Shown: piece after piece, positions 8,803-17,817 of the stretch
How the letters are laid out: every line of letters starts with the position of its first letter
Numbering within the stretch: the first letter of the stretch is position 1
NCBI GenBank assembly: GCA_046349635.1
Contig: JAXMBX010000004.1
Span: 62,001-126,000, forward strand
From: JAXMBX01 sp046349635
Lineage (GTDB): Bacteria > Planctomycetota > Planctomycetia > Planctomycetales > Planctomycetaceae
Reading direction: 5' to 3'
DNA: 64,000 nucleotides
Program-made: the position numbers and the translations under genes
Notes under the pieces: model-generated
Seen by the model: the letters and a program-made list of their open reading frames with translations, nothing else
Database searches by the model: none
What the model was told of the DNA's origin: nothing

Positions 8803-10100
8803 CCCTCCTCCCAGCGGACCGGCAGAAAGTGCGTCGCGCAACTGATACAGGGATCGTAGGTCCGGACGAGTCGTTCGCACCGCAAGGCCAGACGTTCCCG
8901 GTCTGTATTGCCACGCCCCATTTCCCCCAGCAGATCCCCTTTCAGATCGGCTTCGATCTGGCGCTGGTTTTGAGAAGTCGGGGGGATAATAACCGCGGTC
9001 ACCACTTTGCCGCCTGAGTCGATCTCGTAACGGTGGTAGAGCAGTCCACGCGGTGCTTCCGTTGCCGCGCATCCCGTCCCGTTGCGGTATTCATAAGCAA
9101 TCTTCCCGGGGCCCCGCCGTTCGTAATTCTTGATGATTCCCAGCGCCGTTTCAAAGGCATGCACCAGCTCGATCCCCCTCGCGACGATGCTCTGAAACGG
9201 GTTCGTACACGGGGCCGGAAACTGCAACTCGTCCGCAAGCCGTAATGCCGTTGGGGACAGCTGCGCGCGGTTGAGGCTCAGCCGCGAAAGTGGACCCACC
9301 ATATACGATGTTTCTGCCGGCAGACGGACTGCCTGGAAGGCCGTCGAATGCGGCACCTGACGCTCTGCGAAATGCTGGTCATACTCCTCAACGGGGCAAT
9401 GAAAGCCCGTACTGGAGCGAATTTCGCCGACGTTCATGGCGTATTCTTCGGGATGGGAGAGTGCCACCATCTCGTATGTTCCCTGAAATTCCGGAAAGGG
9501 AAGAGTGGCCACCCACCGCGTGGCGTCGGCCGCTGCCTGCACACCCCATTCAAAGTCTGGAATCAACGCCTGCAGTTGTTCGCGCCCCGGAAGCCGATGA
9601 AATCCCCCCACGGCCACGTTGATGGGATGGATCGCTCGCCCCCCCAGAACTTCCAGCAGTTCGTTTCCGAATTTCTTCAGCCTCAGCCCCCGTTTGACTT
9701 CGTCCGGATACTTCTGGGCTAGCTCGATCCCGCTCGCGACATCAAAGAAATCCGGGGCATGCAGCAGGTGCATGTGCAGGGCGTGACTCTCGATCCATTC
9801 CCCGCAGTAGAGCAGCCGGCGTAATTCGTGAATCTCCGGCGTGATCGTGACACCCAGAGCAGACTCAAGGGCATGGACAGAACTCATCTGGTACGCGACC
9901 GGGCAGATCCCGCATATTCTCGCGGTTATGTCCGGGGTGTTTTCCAGCGGTCTGCCGCGCAACAGCGACTCAAAGAGTCGTGGAGGCTCGTAAATCCGCA
10001 ACTGAACGCTTTCCACGGTTCCGTCCCGCAGCCGAACGGTCAGCCCACCCTCTCCCTCAACGCGGGTCAAGATTGGGACTTCGAGGACGATTTCGCTCAT
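8799..10100 (-). CDS. group 3b NiFe hydrogenase large (alpha) subunit
   Basis: 433 residues with both metal-binding motifs: RICGICPVAYQ (C63, C66) and DPCISCATH (C418, C421). These bind the Ni and Fe of the active site. The DPCISCATH form and the company of NADP-flavin and 4Fe-4S subunits place it in group 3b (HyhL/HydA, NADP-dependent, sometimes called sulfhydrogenase). Nine residues follow H424 and would be removed by the protease encoded next. Overlaps of 4 nt on both sides indicate translational coupling. The frame is intact and no signal peptide is present, so the enzyme is cytoplasmic. Confidence 0.93.
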   Translation of the reverse strand: MSEIVLEVPILTRVEGEGGLTVRLRDGTVESVQLRIYEPPRLFESLLRGRPLENTPDITARICGICPVAYQMSSVHALESALGVTITPEIHELRRLLYCGEWIESHALHMHLLHAPDFFDVASGIELAQKYPDEVKRGLRLKKFGNELLEVLGGRAIHPINVAVGGFHRLPGREQLQALIPDFEWGVQAAADATRWVATLPFPEFQGTYEMVALSHPEEYAMNVGEIRSSTGFHCPVEEYDQHFAERQVPHSTAFQAVRLPAETSYMVGPLSRLSLNRAQLSPTALRLADELQFPAPCTNPFQSIVARGIELVHAFETALGIIKNYERRGPGKIAYEYRNGTGCAATEAPRGLLYHRYEIDSGGKVVTAVIIPPTSQNQRQIEADLKGDLLGEMGRGNTDRERLALRCERLVRTYDPCISCATHFLPVRWEEG

Positions 10101-10893
10101 GGGGACACCTTCCCGTCGGGTGTGGTCATTTGCAGGGCTTCCGATGCCCGTTGAAAGTCAGGGGCCGCTGCGTTGAAGTTTCGCAACAACGGGAGCAACT
10201 CCTCAGATCCGATCTGGCCGGCCTGCAGAAAACTGATCAGGCTGGGAGCATTGTTTTGTGAGGCCGGACCGAAACAGCCGTAACATCCCCGGTCGTATGC
10301 CGACAAATCGCTCCACACCCGGCCTGGAGTGATCGGTCCGGAGGCAGGGTTCTCCCCGTGCCACCGTCACGCAGACGGTTCCACGTCGTTTGCAGTCCAG
10401 GCAGACACTGTGAGCCGGAGTCCGGGGACGCCTCCTGCCGCCAGCGACAGAATCACTTCGACGAGTTGAAAGCGATTGACCGGACAGCCCCGCAGTTCGA
10501 AATCGACCGTCACGTGTTCTGCGATCGCGGTCGACGTCGCCAGCGTCTCAATGTACTCCGGATGCGGGTATACATGTTGCATCCAGTCCTCGACCTGGCC
10601 CAGTTTCGCAGGGCCTGGATTCCTCCCGCCGTGGCACACGCGCGATTGTGACGAGATAGTTCGATTGCTTGCCAGGATCTCCCGGATGCGGTGCATCCTC
10701 CGGAGTTGTAATCGAACCTTCGACCAGGGTGACGTCATAGGCCCCCCAGCAGGCGGCTGCTCGCTTCCGCAAAACAAGCCACTTCAATCTTGCCGCACAA
10801 CGGTAGCAGTTCGTCCTCCGCGTCGAGCAGCGACAACTGACATCCGTCACACGATGCAAACTTGAAGACCCCCACTCTCGGTAGATTTGCCAT
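10097..10893 (-). CDS. group 3b hydrogenase small (delta) subunit, frame-broken
   Basis: The N-terminus is intact (MANLPRVGVFKFASCDGCQ, Cys15/Cys18 of the proximal cluster). Later pieces lie in other frames: AYDVTLVEGSITTPEDA, VYPHPEYIETLATSTAIAEH, VTVDFELRGCPVNRFQLVE, SVCLDCKRRGTVCVTVARGE and YDRGCYGCFGP. Near 10300-10330 a gained base and a lost base change an expected AGCGAICPAY into GRVWSDLSAY; the cysteines return in the neighbouring frame. The joined protein is about 265 residues, normal for the family. The start overlaps the gamma stop (TGATG) and the stop overlaps the large-subunit start, as expected of a working gene. Confidence 0.84.
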
Positions 10894-11757
10894 CACAGTT
10901 TCTCCACGGCCAGCCACTTTTGAACCGCGGCTGAACGGGAACACCGGACCATCCTTGCACACAAACGTCGGTCCCCATTGGCAATGGCCGCACAGTCCCG
11001 ACCGCACATTGCATGTGGCGTTCCATCGAGATCCAGATCTGATCCTCCGGAATTCCCTTTGCAACTGCATTCAACGCGACATACTTCATCATCACCTCGC
11101 CCACAGGTCACGAGGCGGGTCTGATCCGGTGGGGAAGTTTCAACCGGTCCAACAGCAGCGTGACCACGCCGATCGCCCCCATCCACCCTTCCGTGGCACG
11201 ATCAACGGGTCAGTTGCACGCGGATTCCGGACCGTAACCAGTGATCGTATTCCCCTCGAACATCAATCCCTGCGGAGTTCGTGCGCCGCACAGCAGCCAC
11301 ACATTTCCGAATTTCTCCGCTCGCGAAGTATTGAGTAAATGATCGGTCGCACGGGTGCCAACCCCACTCCTCCCGCGACGATGATCAAGTCATTGCCGTG
11401 AAACTTTTCCACGGGCCAGGGGACTCCGAATGGGCCCCGCAGCCCCAGTGTGTCCCCCACTTTCAGTTGGGCGATGCTGTGTGTCACGTTGCCGGCAATC
11501 CGGATCGTGTGCAGCAAGCCGGTTGTGTCCGCAGGATCTCCGCTGATCGAAATTGCGACCTCGCCCACCCCCGGTATGTAGAGCATGTTGAACTGCCCGG
11601 GCAGGTAGTGATACCCGTCCGGTCCCAACGGGACGTCAATCTGCAGCCGATAGGTCGAAATCCCGGGGAGTTCTTCGACGATTTCCATCACGCGCGCGGG
11701 GATCGTGTGCCAGGGATTCCGCCGAATCGTCTCCTGATAAGGCGTGGCGATGCTCAT
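10893..11757 (-). CDS. group 3b hydrogenase gamma subunit, FAD/NAD(P)-binding, frame-broken
   Basis: This subunit passes electrons between NADP(H) and the hydrogenase. The first 150 residues read cleanly: FAD-binding YLPGQFNMLYIPG and VAISISG, then nucleotide-binding LIIVAGGVGLAPVRP. After about 11310 the frame changes: EKFGNVWLLCGARTPQGL, EYDHWLRSGIRVQLT, EGWMGAIGVVTLLLDRL, then MMKYVALNAVAKGIPEDQI and the 2Fe-2S ligands in CGHCQWGPTFVCKDGPVF. A gained C near 11210 accounts for one break. Joined, the length is about 288 residues. It overlaps the beta gene by 4 nt and ends in the TGATG junction with the small subunit. Confidence 0.84.
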
Positions 11758-12863
11758 GCTTTCCCCCCCTGCAGAGTGGCAACTTCCTCAGTCAGATCGA
11801 TTCCGACCGGGCACCAGGTGATACACCGTCCGCATCCCACGCAGCCCGAGGATTCGAACTGGTCGTGCCACGAACTGAGCTTGTGAGTCAGCCATTGTCG
11901 GTATCGGGACCGAATATCATCCCGGACGTCGCTTCCATTCATATAGCTGAAATCGGGGTTGAAACAGGAGTCCCACGTTCGCTGCCGCTCGATTTCTCCT
12001 GTTTGCAGATCCGTGAGTTCGGAGACGGAACTGCAGAAGCACGTGGGGCATACCATCGTGCAATTCGTACAGGAGAGACAGCGTTGAGCGACCGTGTCCC
12101 ACAGTGGATGGTCCAGATTCGCCTGCAGGAGTTGTTGCAGCCCGTTCGTATTCATCCTCTTCGTGATGCTTTGTTCCGCCCCTTGGTGTCTCCCCTCCGC
12201 ATCTTCAATCTGACGCAGAGTTGCCTCCTCGGGTTCGCAATGTTCGAGAAGTTCCTCTCCCAGATCGGTGCCGATTTCACAGACGAAACCGTCCTGCAAT
12301 TCGGTTAATGCGAGGTCGAAACCGGAATCGCAGCGCGGCCCGGTCTTCATGGACGGACAGAAACAGGTGTTCGCGGGATGTGTGCAGTTGATCGCAATCA
12401 GGCATGCCTGCCGGCGGCGCTGGACGTATACGGAGTCCTGGTAGGGGCCATCCGCGAACACGCGGTCCTGGATGCCCATTGCCGCCAGTTCACAGCCCCG
12501 GACACCAATCATGGCGTACTTAGGAACAGGTTCCGAAGGCGCCTGGAAATTCCAGCCTCCGGTTTTTAAGGGCTGGATCTGGACCAGAGTTGTGAATGGA
12601 GGAAAGAAGTATCGCTTCCAGGAATGGGGGCCTACCGCGAATTGGAACCACAGGTCGGGGTCACCAGGCAGCAGCCTATACTTCCCTGGCTCCTGCTCTT
12701 CTTTCCATCCTCGCGGGAATTGGTCCACGGTTTGCAATTCGCCGTACACGATCGCGGCCTGGTCCAACTGTGGACCGAGGACCGTGTAACCTCGGCGCCA
12801 TAATTCGTCGACGAGTGCCTGGAACCGCGATTTGGGGAAGTAATATGGAATGGCCCGATCCAT
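11754..12863 (-). CDS. group 3b hydrogenase beta subunit, 4Fe-4S dicluster protein
   Basis: 369 residues from ATG 12863 (MDRAIPYYFPKS), chosen because GGGAG lies about 8 nt upstream; an in-frame ATG 48 nt further up is the alternative. Cluster ligands are visible at about 258-270 (CLSCTNCTMVCPTC) and about 339-350 (CVGCGRCITWCP), plus a family motif CFCPSMKTGP. It relays electrons between the gamma flavin subunit and the small subunit. It sits second in the operon after the cNMP-binding gene. Confidence 0.9.
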   Translation of the reverse strand: MDRAIPYYFPKSRFQALVDELWRRGYTVLGPQLDQAAIVYGELQTVDQFPRGWKEEQEPGKYRLLPGDPDLWFQFAVGPHSWKRYFFPPFTTLVQIQPLKTGGWNFQAPSEPVPKYAMIGVRGCELAAMGIQDRVFADGPYQDSVYVQRRRQACLIAINCTHPANTCFCPSMKTGPRCDSGFDLALTELQDGFVCEIGTDLGEELLEHCEPEEATLRQIEDAEGRHQGAEQSITKRMNTNGLQQLLQANLDHPLWDTVAQRCLSCTNCTMVCPTCFCSSVSELTDLQTGEIERQRTWDSCFNPDFSYMNGSDVRDDIRSRYRQWLTHKLSSWHDQFESSGCVGCGRCITWCPVGIDLTEEVATLQGGKA

Positions 12864-12927
12864 CGCAGTGACTCTCCCGATCTTGCGTTCAGCGACATTA
12901 CATTTTGGCAACGCGTGTGATTCGTGG

Positions 12928-13425
12928 TCAGTTCGTGATCCCGGCAGGATCAGTCTTTTTCGGCGACAGGGGTTGTTGCTCGCCGAACAAGTCGAGCAAC
13001 TGCAAGCGAGTCGCCATCAAGCGCTTCGACAGGTCCTTTGCCATTTGTCGCATCACGTAATAACCCAGGTCGTGATTTGATGCACAGAGGCGTCCGAGTT
13101 CCGCTCCGGAAAAACCCCAGCAACGGGTTGTTTCGATCGCCGTCGCGGTTGCAGACATGGGGTTCTTACTAAAAAGCGGCGTCCATCCGACGAATTCGCC
13201 GCTCCCCACTGTCAGAATCGGCACGCTGCCACGTTGAGGCAGAAACATGCTCAAACGGACATGTCCCGATTCAACGAGATAGATGTTGTCGTGGATCTGC
13301 CCTTCCGAAAAGATCTCTTCGCCCCCGGCGAAATCGAAGGGTTTCGAAAGTGCGGACAACTGTTCCTGGATCGAAACCGGAATTTCGATCAGAAAACTGG
13401 ATGCGGATAACGCATGCATGAACAT
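12928..13425 (-). CDS. cyclic-nucleotide-binding-domain protein without DNA-binding domain
   Basis: 165 residues. Residues about 15-130 form a cNMP-binding (Crp-type) beta roll: FSEGQIHDNIYLVESGHVR and ILTVGSGEFVGW are the recognisable strands. The protein ends shortly after the long C helix, so the helix-turn-helix of true Crp/Fnr regulators is missing. As the first gene of the hydrogenase operon, 64 nt before the beta gene, it may sense redox or a nucleotide and act on the hydrogenase by contact. That role is inference. Confidence 0.8.
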   Translation of the reverse strand: MFMHALSASSFLIEIPVSIQEQLSALSKPFDFAGGEEIFSEGQIHDNIYLVESGHVRLSMFLPQRGSVPILTVGSGEFVGWTPLFSKNPMSATATAIETTRCWGFSGAELGRLCASNHDLGYYVMRQMAKDLSKRLMATRLQLLDLFGEQQPLSPKKTDPAGITN

Positions 13426-13710
13426 CTTGCCCCCTCCTTGCGGAACTTTCAGGTTCCACTGTGAGATAGCTTAGCATTGGGAGTTCTCAACATCAAGTAG
13501 ATGTTTTTGTCCACTTAATGGTCGCGCGAGTGTTTCCACTCGTTGACACCTGCATTCTGCCGGAACTAACATGAAGGTTCAGAGGGCAAAGGGGCGAGGG
13601 GTGTGATTGCGATGCCGCTCTAATTGGACGCATGGAAGCGTGTTCGTTCCAGCCTGACGTGAGTCCTGTGAAATGCCCCCTCAAGCTTGAAACTGGCATT
13701 GGAAGAATCC
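13426..13710. promoter_or_regulatory. divergent promoter region between hydrogenase and N-ATPase operons
   Basis: The gap separates the minus-strand hydrogenase operon from the plus-strand atp operon. It holds an inverted repeat AACATC-5-GATGTT (13489-13505), a hairpin CGAGTG-TTTC-CACTCG (13527-13542) and, directly after it, TTGACA (13543-13548) with an 18-nt spacer to TAACAT (13567-13572). The last pair is a plausible sigma-70-type promoter for atpD. The hairpin abuts the -35 box, a natural operator position. Confidence 0.5.
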
Positions 13711-15102
13711 ATGGGCGCGGTCGCTGTCATTCAGGCTGCTCCGGGGAAGGTCGTCGTCGTGCGGGGGGCGGTCGTCGACGTCGAATTTCCAGAGTCGCTC
13801 CCCGGGATCTATGAGGCTTTGTGGATTGAGGAAGGGCAGCGGAGAATCGTGCTGGAGGTCTCCCAACACATCTCTCCCACGGCTGTCCGTGCCATTGCCT
13901 TGGCATATCCCGAAGGTCTTGCTCGAGGCATGCCGGTCAAGCGTACGGGAGCCCCGATTTCCGTCCCCGTTGGGCCCCGAACGCTGGGACGATTGTTCAA
14001 CGTACTGGGAGAACCCCTGGATGGACTGCCTCCGCTAACATCAGAACTCAAATCGCCGATTCATCAACAGGCACCCACGCTGGAAACACAGCGGAATGGG
14101 ATCAGGTTCCTTGAGACCGGGATCAAAGTGATCGACCTGCTTGCTCCGCTCGCCCGCGGGGGTAAGGCGGGATTGATTGGGGGTGCAGGAGTCGGGAAGA
14201 CCATCCTCCTGCAGGAGCTAATTCACACCATGAGCCACGATCAGGGGGGCGTGGCGGTCTTTGCAGGTGTCGGAGAACGGAGCCGCGAGGGAAATGACCT
14301 CTGGCTGGAAATGCAACAGACGGGGGTGATCGAGCACTCTATTTTGCTGTTCGGCCAGATGAATGATGCCCCCGGAAGTCGCTTTCGCGTCGCTCTGTCC
14401 GCACTCACCATGGCGGAATATTTTCGCGACGTCGAAAAGCGAGACGTCATGTTTCTGGTCGACAACGTTTTTCGATACATCCAGGCAGGGGCGGAGGTTT
14501 CGGGCCTGCTTGGACGACTTCCTTCCGAAGTGGGCTACCAGCCCACGCTGGCAGATGATCTCGCCGCCTTTGAAGAACGTATTGCCGCGACTGCCCACGC
14601 CGCCATCACCTCGGTCCAGGCCGTCTACGTTCCCGCTGACGACTTCACCGACCCGGCGGTCGCGCAGACCTTCGTCCATTTGGACGCCAGTATCGTGCTC
14701 TCCCGCGGCCAAGCGGCCCAGGGATTGTACCCCGCCGTGGATCCACTCGTTTCCACCTCTAAACTTCTGGATCCGGTCCATCTCGGAGAACGGCATTACC
14801 TCATTGCCCTGCGGGTCAAGGAGGTGATTGAGCGTTATCGGGATCTGCAAGACATCATTTCCATTTTGGGGATGGAGGAGCTGTCTGCGGAGGATCGCCG
14901 CAACGTGAATAACGCGCGACGACTTGAGCGATTCCTGACGCAGCCTCTCTTTGTCACCGAGGCATTTACCGGGCTTGCCGGGCGCCACGTCCCGATCGAG
15001 AGTACGTTAAAAGGTTGCGAAGCGATCTTGAATGGAGACCTCGACAAGGTTGAGGAACAGGCACTCTACATGATCGGTGGAATCGAGGAGGTGCTCAAAT
15101 GA
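13711..15102 (+). CDS. atpD: N-ATPase beta subunit
   Basis: 463 residues from ATG 13711 (MGAVAVIQAA), preferred over a TTG 24 nt upstream because GGAAG precedes it. The Walker A motif GGAGVGKT is near residue 157, followed by GERSREGNDL and the Walker B strand MFLVDNVFRY. It is the catalytic subunit of a rotary ATPase. The gene order atpD-C-Q-R-B-E-F-A-G, with atpQ and atpR and without atpH, is diagnostic of the N-ATPase family, a second, often Na+-translocating F-type enzyme thought to work as a pump. Confidence 0.95.
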   Translation: MGAVAVIQAAPGKVVVVRGAVVDVEFPESLPGIYEALWIEEGQRRIVLEVSQHISPTAVRAIALAYPEGLARGMPVKRTGAPISVPVGPRTLGRLFNVLGEPLDGLPPLTSELKSPIHQQAPTLETQRNGIRFLETGIKVIDLLAPLARGGKAGLIGGAGVGKTILLQELIHTMSHDQGGVAVFAGVGERSREGNDLWLEMQQTGVIEHSILLFGQMNDAPGSRFRVALSALTMAEYFRDVEKRDVMFLVDNVFRYIQAGAEVSGLLGRLPSEVGYQPTLADDLAAFEERIAATAHAAITSVQAVYVPADDFTDPAVAQTFVHLDASIVLSRGQAAQGLYPAVDPLVSTSKLLDPVHLGERHYLIALRVKEVIERYRDLQDIISILGMEELSAEDRRNVNNARRLERFLTQPLFVTEAFTGLAGRHVPIESTLKGCEAILNGDLDKVEEQALYMIGGIEEVLK

Positions 15103-15494
15103 CGTTTGACCTCCAGGTTTTGCTTCCGGACGGACTTCTCCTGCAGGACCAGGCGACAGGATTGCAATCGGCGGACGCCACCGGGAAGTTCGGGATTCTT
15201 CCCGGGGCGGAAGCATTCGTCACTCTCTTGTCCCCCGGAATTCTCTCTTATCAGGATCAACGGGGCAGGGAACACTTTCTCGCCGTGGACGGCGGTGTGA
15301 TGCTGGTGGAAAAAAATAAGGTCCGAATCACCACGCGCGACGCGACCCAGGCGGATAGTCTTGAAAATCTGACGGCTGCCGCCGCCGAGATGTTGCAGGG
15401 GAAGCAGTTCGCTGAGCGCCAGGCCCGCCTTGAGTTTTCCGGATTGCAGACGATCCTGTTACGGGAATTGCGCCGTGCGGAGAAAAAACGATGA
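15099..15494 (+). CDS. atpC: N-ATPase epsilon subunit
   Basis: 131 residues beginning MTFDLQVLLPDG, with the beta-sandwich segment TGKFGILPGAEAFVTLLSPGIL typical of AtpC, followed by an alpha-helical tail. It links the catalytic head to the rotor. It overlaps atpD by 4 nt and atpQ by 4 nt. Confidence 0.93.
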   Translation: MTFDLQVLLPDGLLLQDQATGLQSADATGKFGILPGAEAFVTLLSPGILSYQDQRGREHFLAVDGGVMLVEKNKVRITTRDATQADSLENLTAAAAEMLQGKQFAERQARLEFSGLQTILLRELRRAEKKR

Positions 15495-15772
15495 TCCAGA
15501 AACTCCCTGAGGAGGATCCCTTCATTGCCGCTGTGCGCACACAAGCCGCCCTCAGGCAGAAAGGTCAGCGACAAACCTTCTGGGGGGGACTGAGGCTGGT
15601 CGGATCGATCGGCTGGATGGTCAGCCTCCCTTCCGTTCTGGGCGCCTGGGGAGGGCACTGGCTGGATACGAATTACCGCTCCGGTGCCTTTTGGACTCTC
15701 TCCTTACTCGTGGCCGGATTGTTCCTGGGGTGTGCCGCGGCGTGGCGACATGCCTGGAAGGAGATCCAGTGA
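15491..15772 (+). CDS. atpQ: AtpQ (AtpI-like) membrane protein of the N-ATPase
   Basis: 93 residues with two membrane helices (about 35-55 and 62-85). The segment VLGAWGGHWLD resembles the glycine-rich helix and acidic residue of AtpI-family proteins, which help assemble the c-ring. Its place between atpC and atpR matches the N-ATPase order. The stop overlaps the atpR start. Confidence 0.85.
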   Translation: MIQKLPEEDPFIAAVRTQAALRQKGQRQTFWGGLRLVGSIGWMVSLPSVLGAWGGHWLDTNYRSGAFWTLSLLVAGLFLGCAAAWRHAWKEIQ

Positions 15773-16047
15773 TGCTCTCCCTGATCTGCTGCTTCTTCCT
15801 CGGTTTAGTGTTCGGTTACGCATACTTCGGTAGCCTGTGGTGTTCGGTTCGCGGCCTGGTGTCACGACCGCCGACACCGACTCGACGACTCGACGCCCAT
15901 TCCCTGCTGCGGTCAGGCTTTCTCGTTCTGACTCTCTCCCTCGCAAGTATCTCTGGGGCGTTAGCGCTCCTCCCCATGCTCTGCGGGTGTTTCGTCGCGC
16001 GGAACCTTTTGATCTGGAACATCAGGGAAGGGGGAAAGCCATGCTGA
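15772..16047 (+). CDS. atpR: AtpR membrane protein of the N-ATPase
   Basis: 91 residues. The start (MLSLICCFFLG) is fixed by the TGATG overlap with atpQ. Three hydrophobic segments are visible (about 2-22, 44-62, 64-82). AtpR is found only in N-ATPase operons and has been proposed to contact the c subunit. It overlaps the atpB start by 7 nt. Confidence 0.85.
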   Translation: MLSLICCFFLGLVFGYAYFGSLWCSVRGLVSRPPTPTRRLDAHSLLRSGFLVLTLSLASISGALALLPMLCGCFVARNLLIWNIREGGKPC

Positions 16048-16724
16048 ATGAAACCCTTCTTCCTGAAACGGTCCTGAAATGGGGGCCCGTCGAGGTCACC
16101 AGCACCGTCATTTACTCGTTAATCGTCTCGGCGGTTCTGATTGTCCTGGCGATCATCGCACGGCTTGGTCTGAAAACATCCTCCTCCTCGTTGGCGTTGA
16201 TGTTTGAGTCACTGCTCGACTCGCTCGACGGCATCCTGCGCGACATGGCTAGTTGCGATCCCCGTCCCTACTCTCCGCTCGTCATCACGTTGACCCTATT
16301 CATCGGGGTCTCGAATCTGTCCGGCCTGTTTCCGGGAATGCATGCCCCCACGGCGGATATTTCCACGACGACTGCCCTGGCAATCATCGTCTTCATCGCC
16401 GTCCCTTTTTACGGCATCCGCGCACAGGGGTTGCGCGGATATCTGCGGCACTATGTTGAACCTTCCATTTTGTTTCTTCCCCTGGAATTAATTGCGGAAT
16501 TGTCTCGCACCATTTCGCTGGCCGTTCGTCTCTTTGGCAACATCATGAGCGAGGAAATGGTGATCGCGGTCCTTCTGTCGATCGCGGGTTTGATCGTTCC
16601 CGTGCCGATCATGATGCTCTCTGTTTTGACCGGCATTGTTCAGGCGTACATTTTTGCCGTCTTGACTATTGTTTATCTGAGTGCGGCGATCAGGACCGGC
16701 CAACAGGAAACAGGAACCCCATAG
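16041..16724 (+). CDS. atpB: N-ATPase subunit a
   Basis: 227 residues from MLNETLLPETV, with GGGGGAAAG just before the ATG. Five or six membrane helices are evident. The stator arginine needed for ion release lies in AVRLFGNIMS near residue 175. Subunit a forms the ion half-channels against the c-ring. The longer upstream reading frame is rejected because it overlaps atpR completely and has no membrane character. Confidence 0.93.
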   Translation: MLNETLLPETVLKWGPVEVTSTVIYSLIVSAVLIVLAIIARLGLKTSSSSLALMFESLLDSLDGILRDMASCDPRPYSPLVITLTLFIGVSNLSGLFPGMHAPTADISTTTALAIIVFIAVPFYGIRAQGLRGYLRHYVEPSILFLPLELIAELSRTISLAVRLFGNIMSEEMVIAVLLSIAGLIVPVPIMMLSVLTGIVQAYIFAVLTIVYLSAAIRTGQQETGTP

Positions 16725-16794
16725 GGCGGAGTTTCAAGGAACACGTTTTCACCCAGGATTTAATGAATTTGTTGGAACACAAGGAGACTTGCTG

Positions 16795-17061
16795 ATGGAT
16801 GCCCGCACCTGGTTTGCATTGATTACGATGGCAGTCGCGGGGCTGAGTGTCATCGCCGGGACGTTCGGCCCCTCCCGCGCGCAGGGAAGAGCGATTGATT
16901 CCGCGCTGGATGCCATTGCCAGGCAGCCGGACGCATCGGATCGGATTTCGCGGACACTCTTCGTGGGGCTTGCCATGATCGAATCCTTGGCGATTTACTG
17001 CCTCGTTATTGCCCTGATTCTCCTGTTTGCCAATCCGTTCATGAAATACTTCACCGGTTGA
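16795..17061 (+). CDS. atpE: N-ATPase c subunit, Na+-type
   Basis: 88 residues in two membrane helices. The start (MDARTWFALIT) has AAGGAG 9 nt upstream. Aligning by eye with the Ilyobacter tartaricus c subunit places Q30, E63, S64 and Y68 on its Na+ ligands Q32, E65, S66 and Y70 (RAQGRA and AMIESLAIY segments). The V63 and T67 positions are M61 and L65 here. The pattern indicates Na+ coupling, as reported for most N-ATPases. The atpF start is 3 nt after the stop. Confidence 0.93.
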   Translation: MDARTWFALITMAVAGLSVIAGTFGPSRAQGRAIDSALDAIARQPDASDRISRTLFVGLAMIESLAIYCLVIALILLFANPFMKYFTG

Positions 17062-17064
17062 CCT

Positions 17065-17817
17065 ATGCATTTCAACGCATGGACCTTTCTGTTTCAGATC
17101 GTCAACTTTGTAGTGCTGGCGTACATCCTGCATCGGCTGCTCTATGCGCCGATTCGCGAAGCGATCGATCAGCGAAGAAAGAAAATCGCAGACCAGTTGA
17201 ACGAAGCCGAGGTCACTCATCGCGAAGCCGAAGCACTGAAGAAAACGCTTGACGACCAGTTGGCTGACATGCAGAAGCAGCGGGAAGACGTCATCCGCCA
17301 GGCACATACCCAGGCCGAGGAGCAGCGCAAGTCGATTCTTGCGGAAGCTACGGAGGAGGCCCGCCGCTATCGACTCGACTTTGAAAAGGGGCTCGACCGT
17401 GACCGATCGGAAATGCTGACGAGCCTCCAGCAGCAGGTCCGCGGCCAGGCCATTGAACTCACCCGTCGCTTGCTGCAGGGATCCGCGGACCGCACCCTGC
17501 ACGAGCAACTGGTCCACAGACTCTTCGAAACACTGAACCAGGTCCCTCTCTCGGAGCAGACGGAGATCCGCCAACATTGGCGATCCACGGATGAGGTGGT
17601 CCTCGAATCTGCAAGCGAGATCGGTCCTTCGTTAGCTGCCGAGATTTCAAAAGTCATAGTCAATGTGACGGGAGTGCAAGCCGAGCTGCAGGTGCGACTC
17701 CTGCCGGAGTTGATCGCCGGGGTTCGGTTGCGCATGGGAGCCTACGTCTGGGATGCTTCGCTCGCGGGCCAGCTTCCGGAGGCCAGGGTGCCGCAGGAGG
17801 GGAATCCCAGCACATGA
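17065..17817 (+). CDS. atpF: N-ATPase extended b subunit with delta-like C-terminus
   Basis: 250 residues. One membrane helix at about 8-26 is followed by a long charged coiled coil to about 150 (EEQRKSILAEATEEARRYR). The last 90 residues resemble the C-terminal part of a delta subunit (AAEISKVIVNVTGVQAELQV). The N-ATPase family lacks a separate atpH; this extended b replaces it as stator. It overlaps atpA by 4 nt. Confidence 0.9.
   Translation: MHFNAWTFLFQIVNFVVLAYILHRLLYAPIREAIDQRRKKIADQLNEAEVTHREAEALKKTLDDQLADMQKQREDVIRQAHTQAEEQRKSILAEATEEARRYRLDFEKGLDRDRSEMLTSLQQQVRGQAIELTRRLLQGSADRTLHEQLVHRLFETLNQVPLSEQTEIRQHWRSTDEVVLESASEIGPSLAAEISKVIVNVTGVQAELQVRLLPELIAGVRLRMGAYVWDASLAGQLPEARVPQEGNPST

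Noticed and set aside
2590..11338. Reading hypE, hypD and two hydrogenase subunits as genuine pseudogenes
   Set aside because: Catalytic residues, expected lengths and coupled gene junctions survive, and paired compensating indels occur within a few codons. This fits sequence error better.
13687..13710. TTG start 24 nt upstream for atpD
   Set aside because: The ATG at 13711 has GGAAG at the right distance and gives the usual N-terminus.
14218..14988. 256-codon minus-strand frame inside atpD
   Set aside because: Fully antisense to an unmistakable ATPase beta subunit, with no ribosome site or recognisable domain.
16690..17577. 295-codon minus-strand frame over atpE and atpF
   Set aside because: Antisense to intact N-ATPase genes and without domain features.
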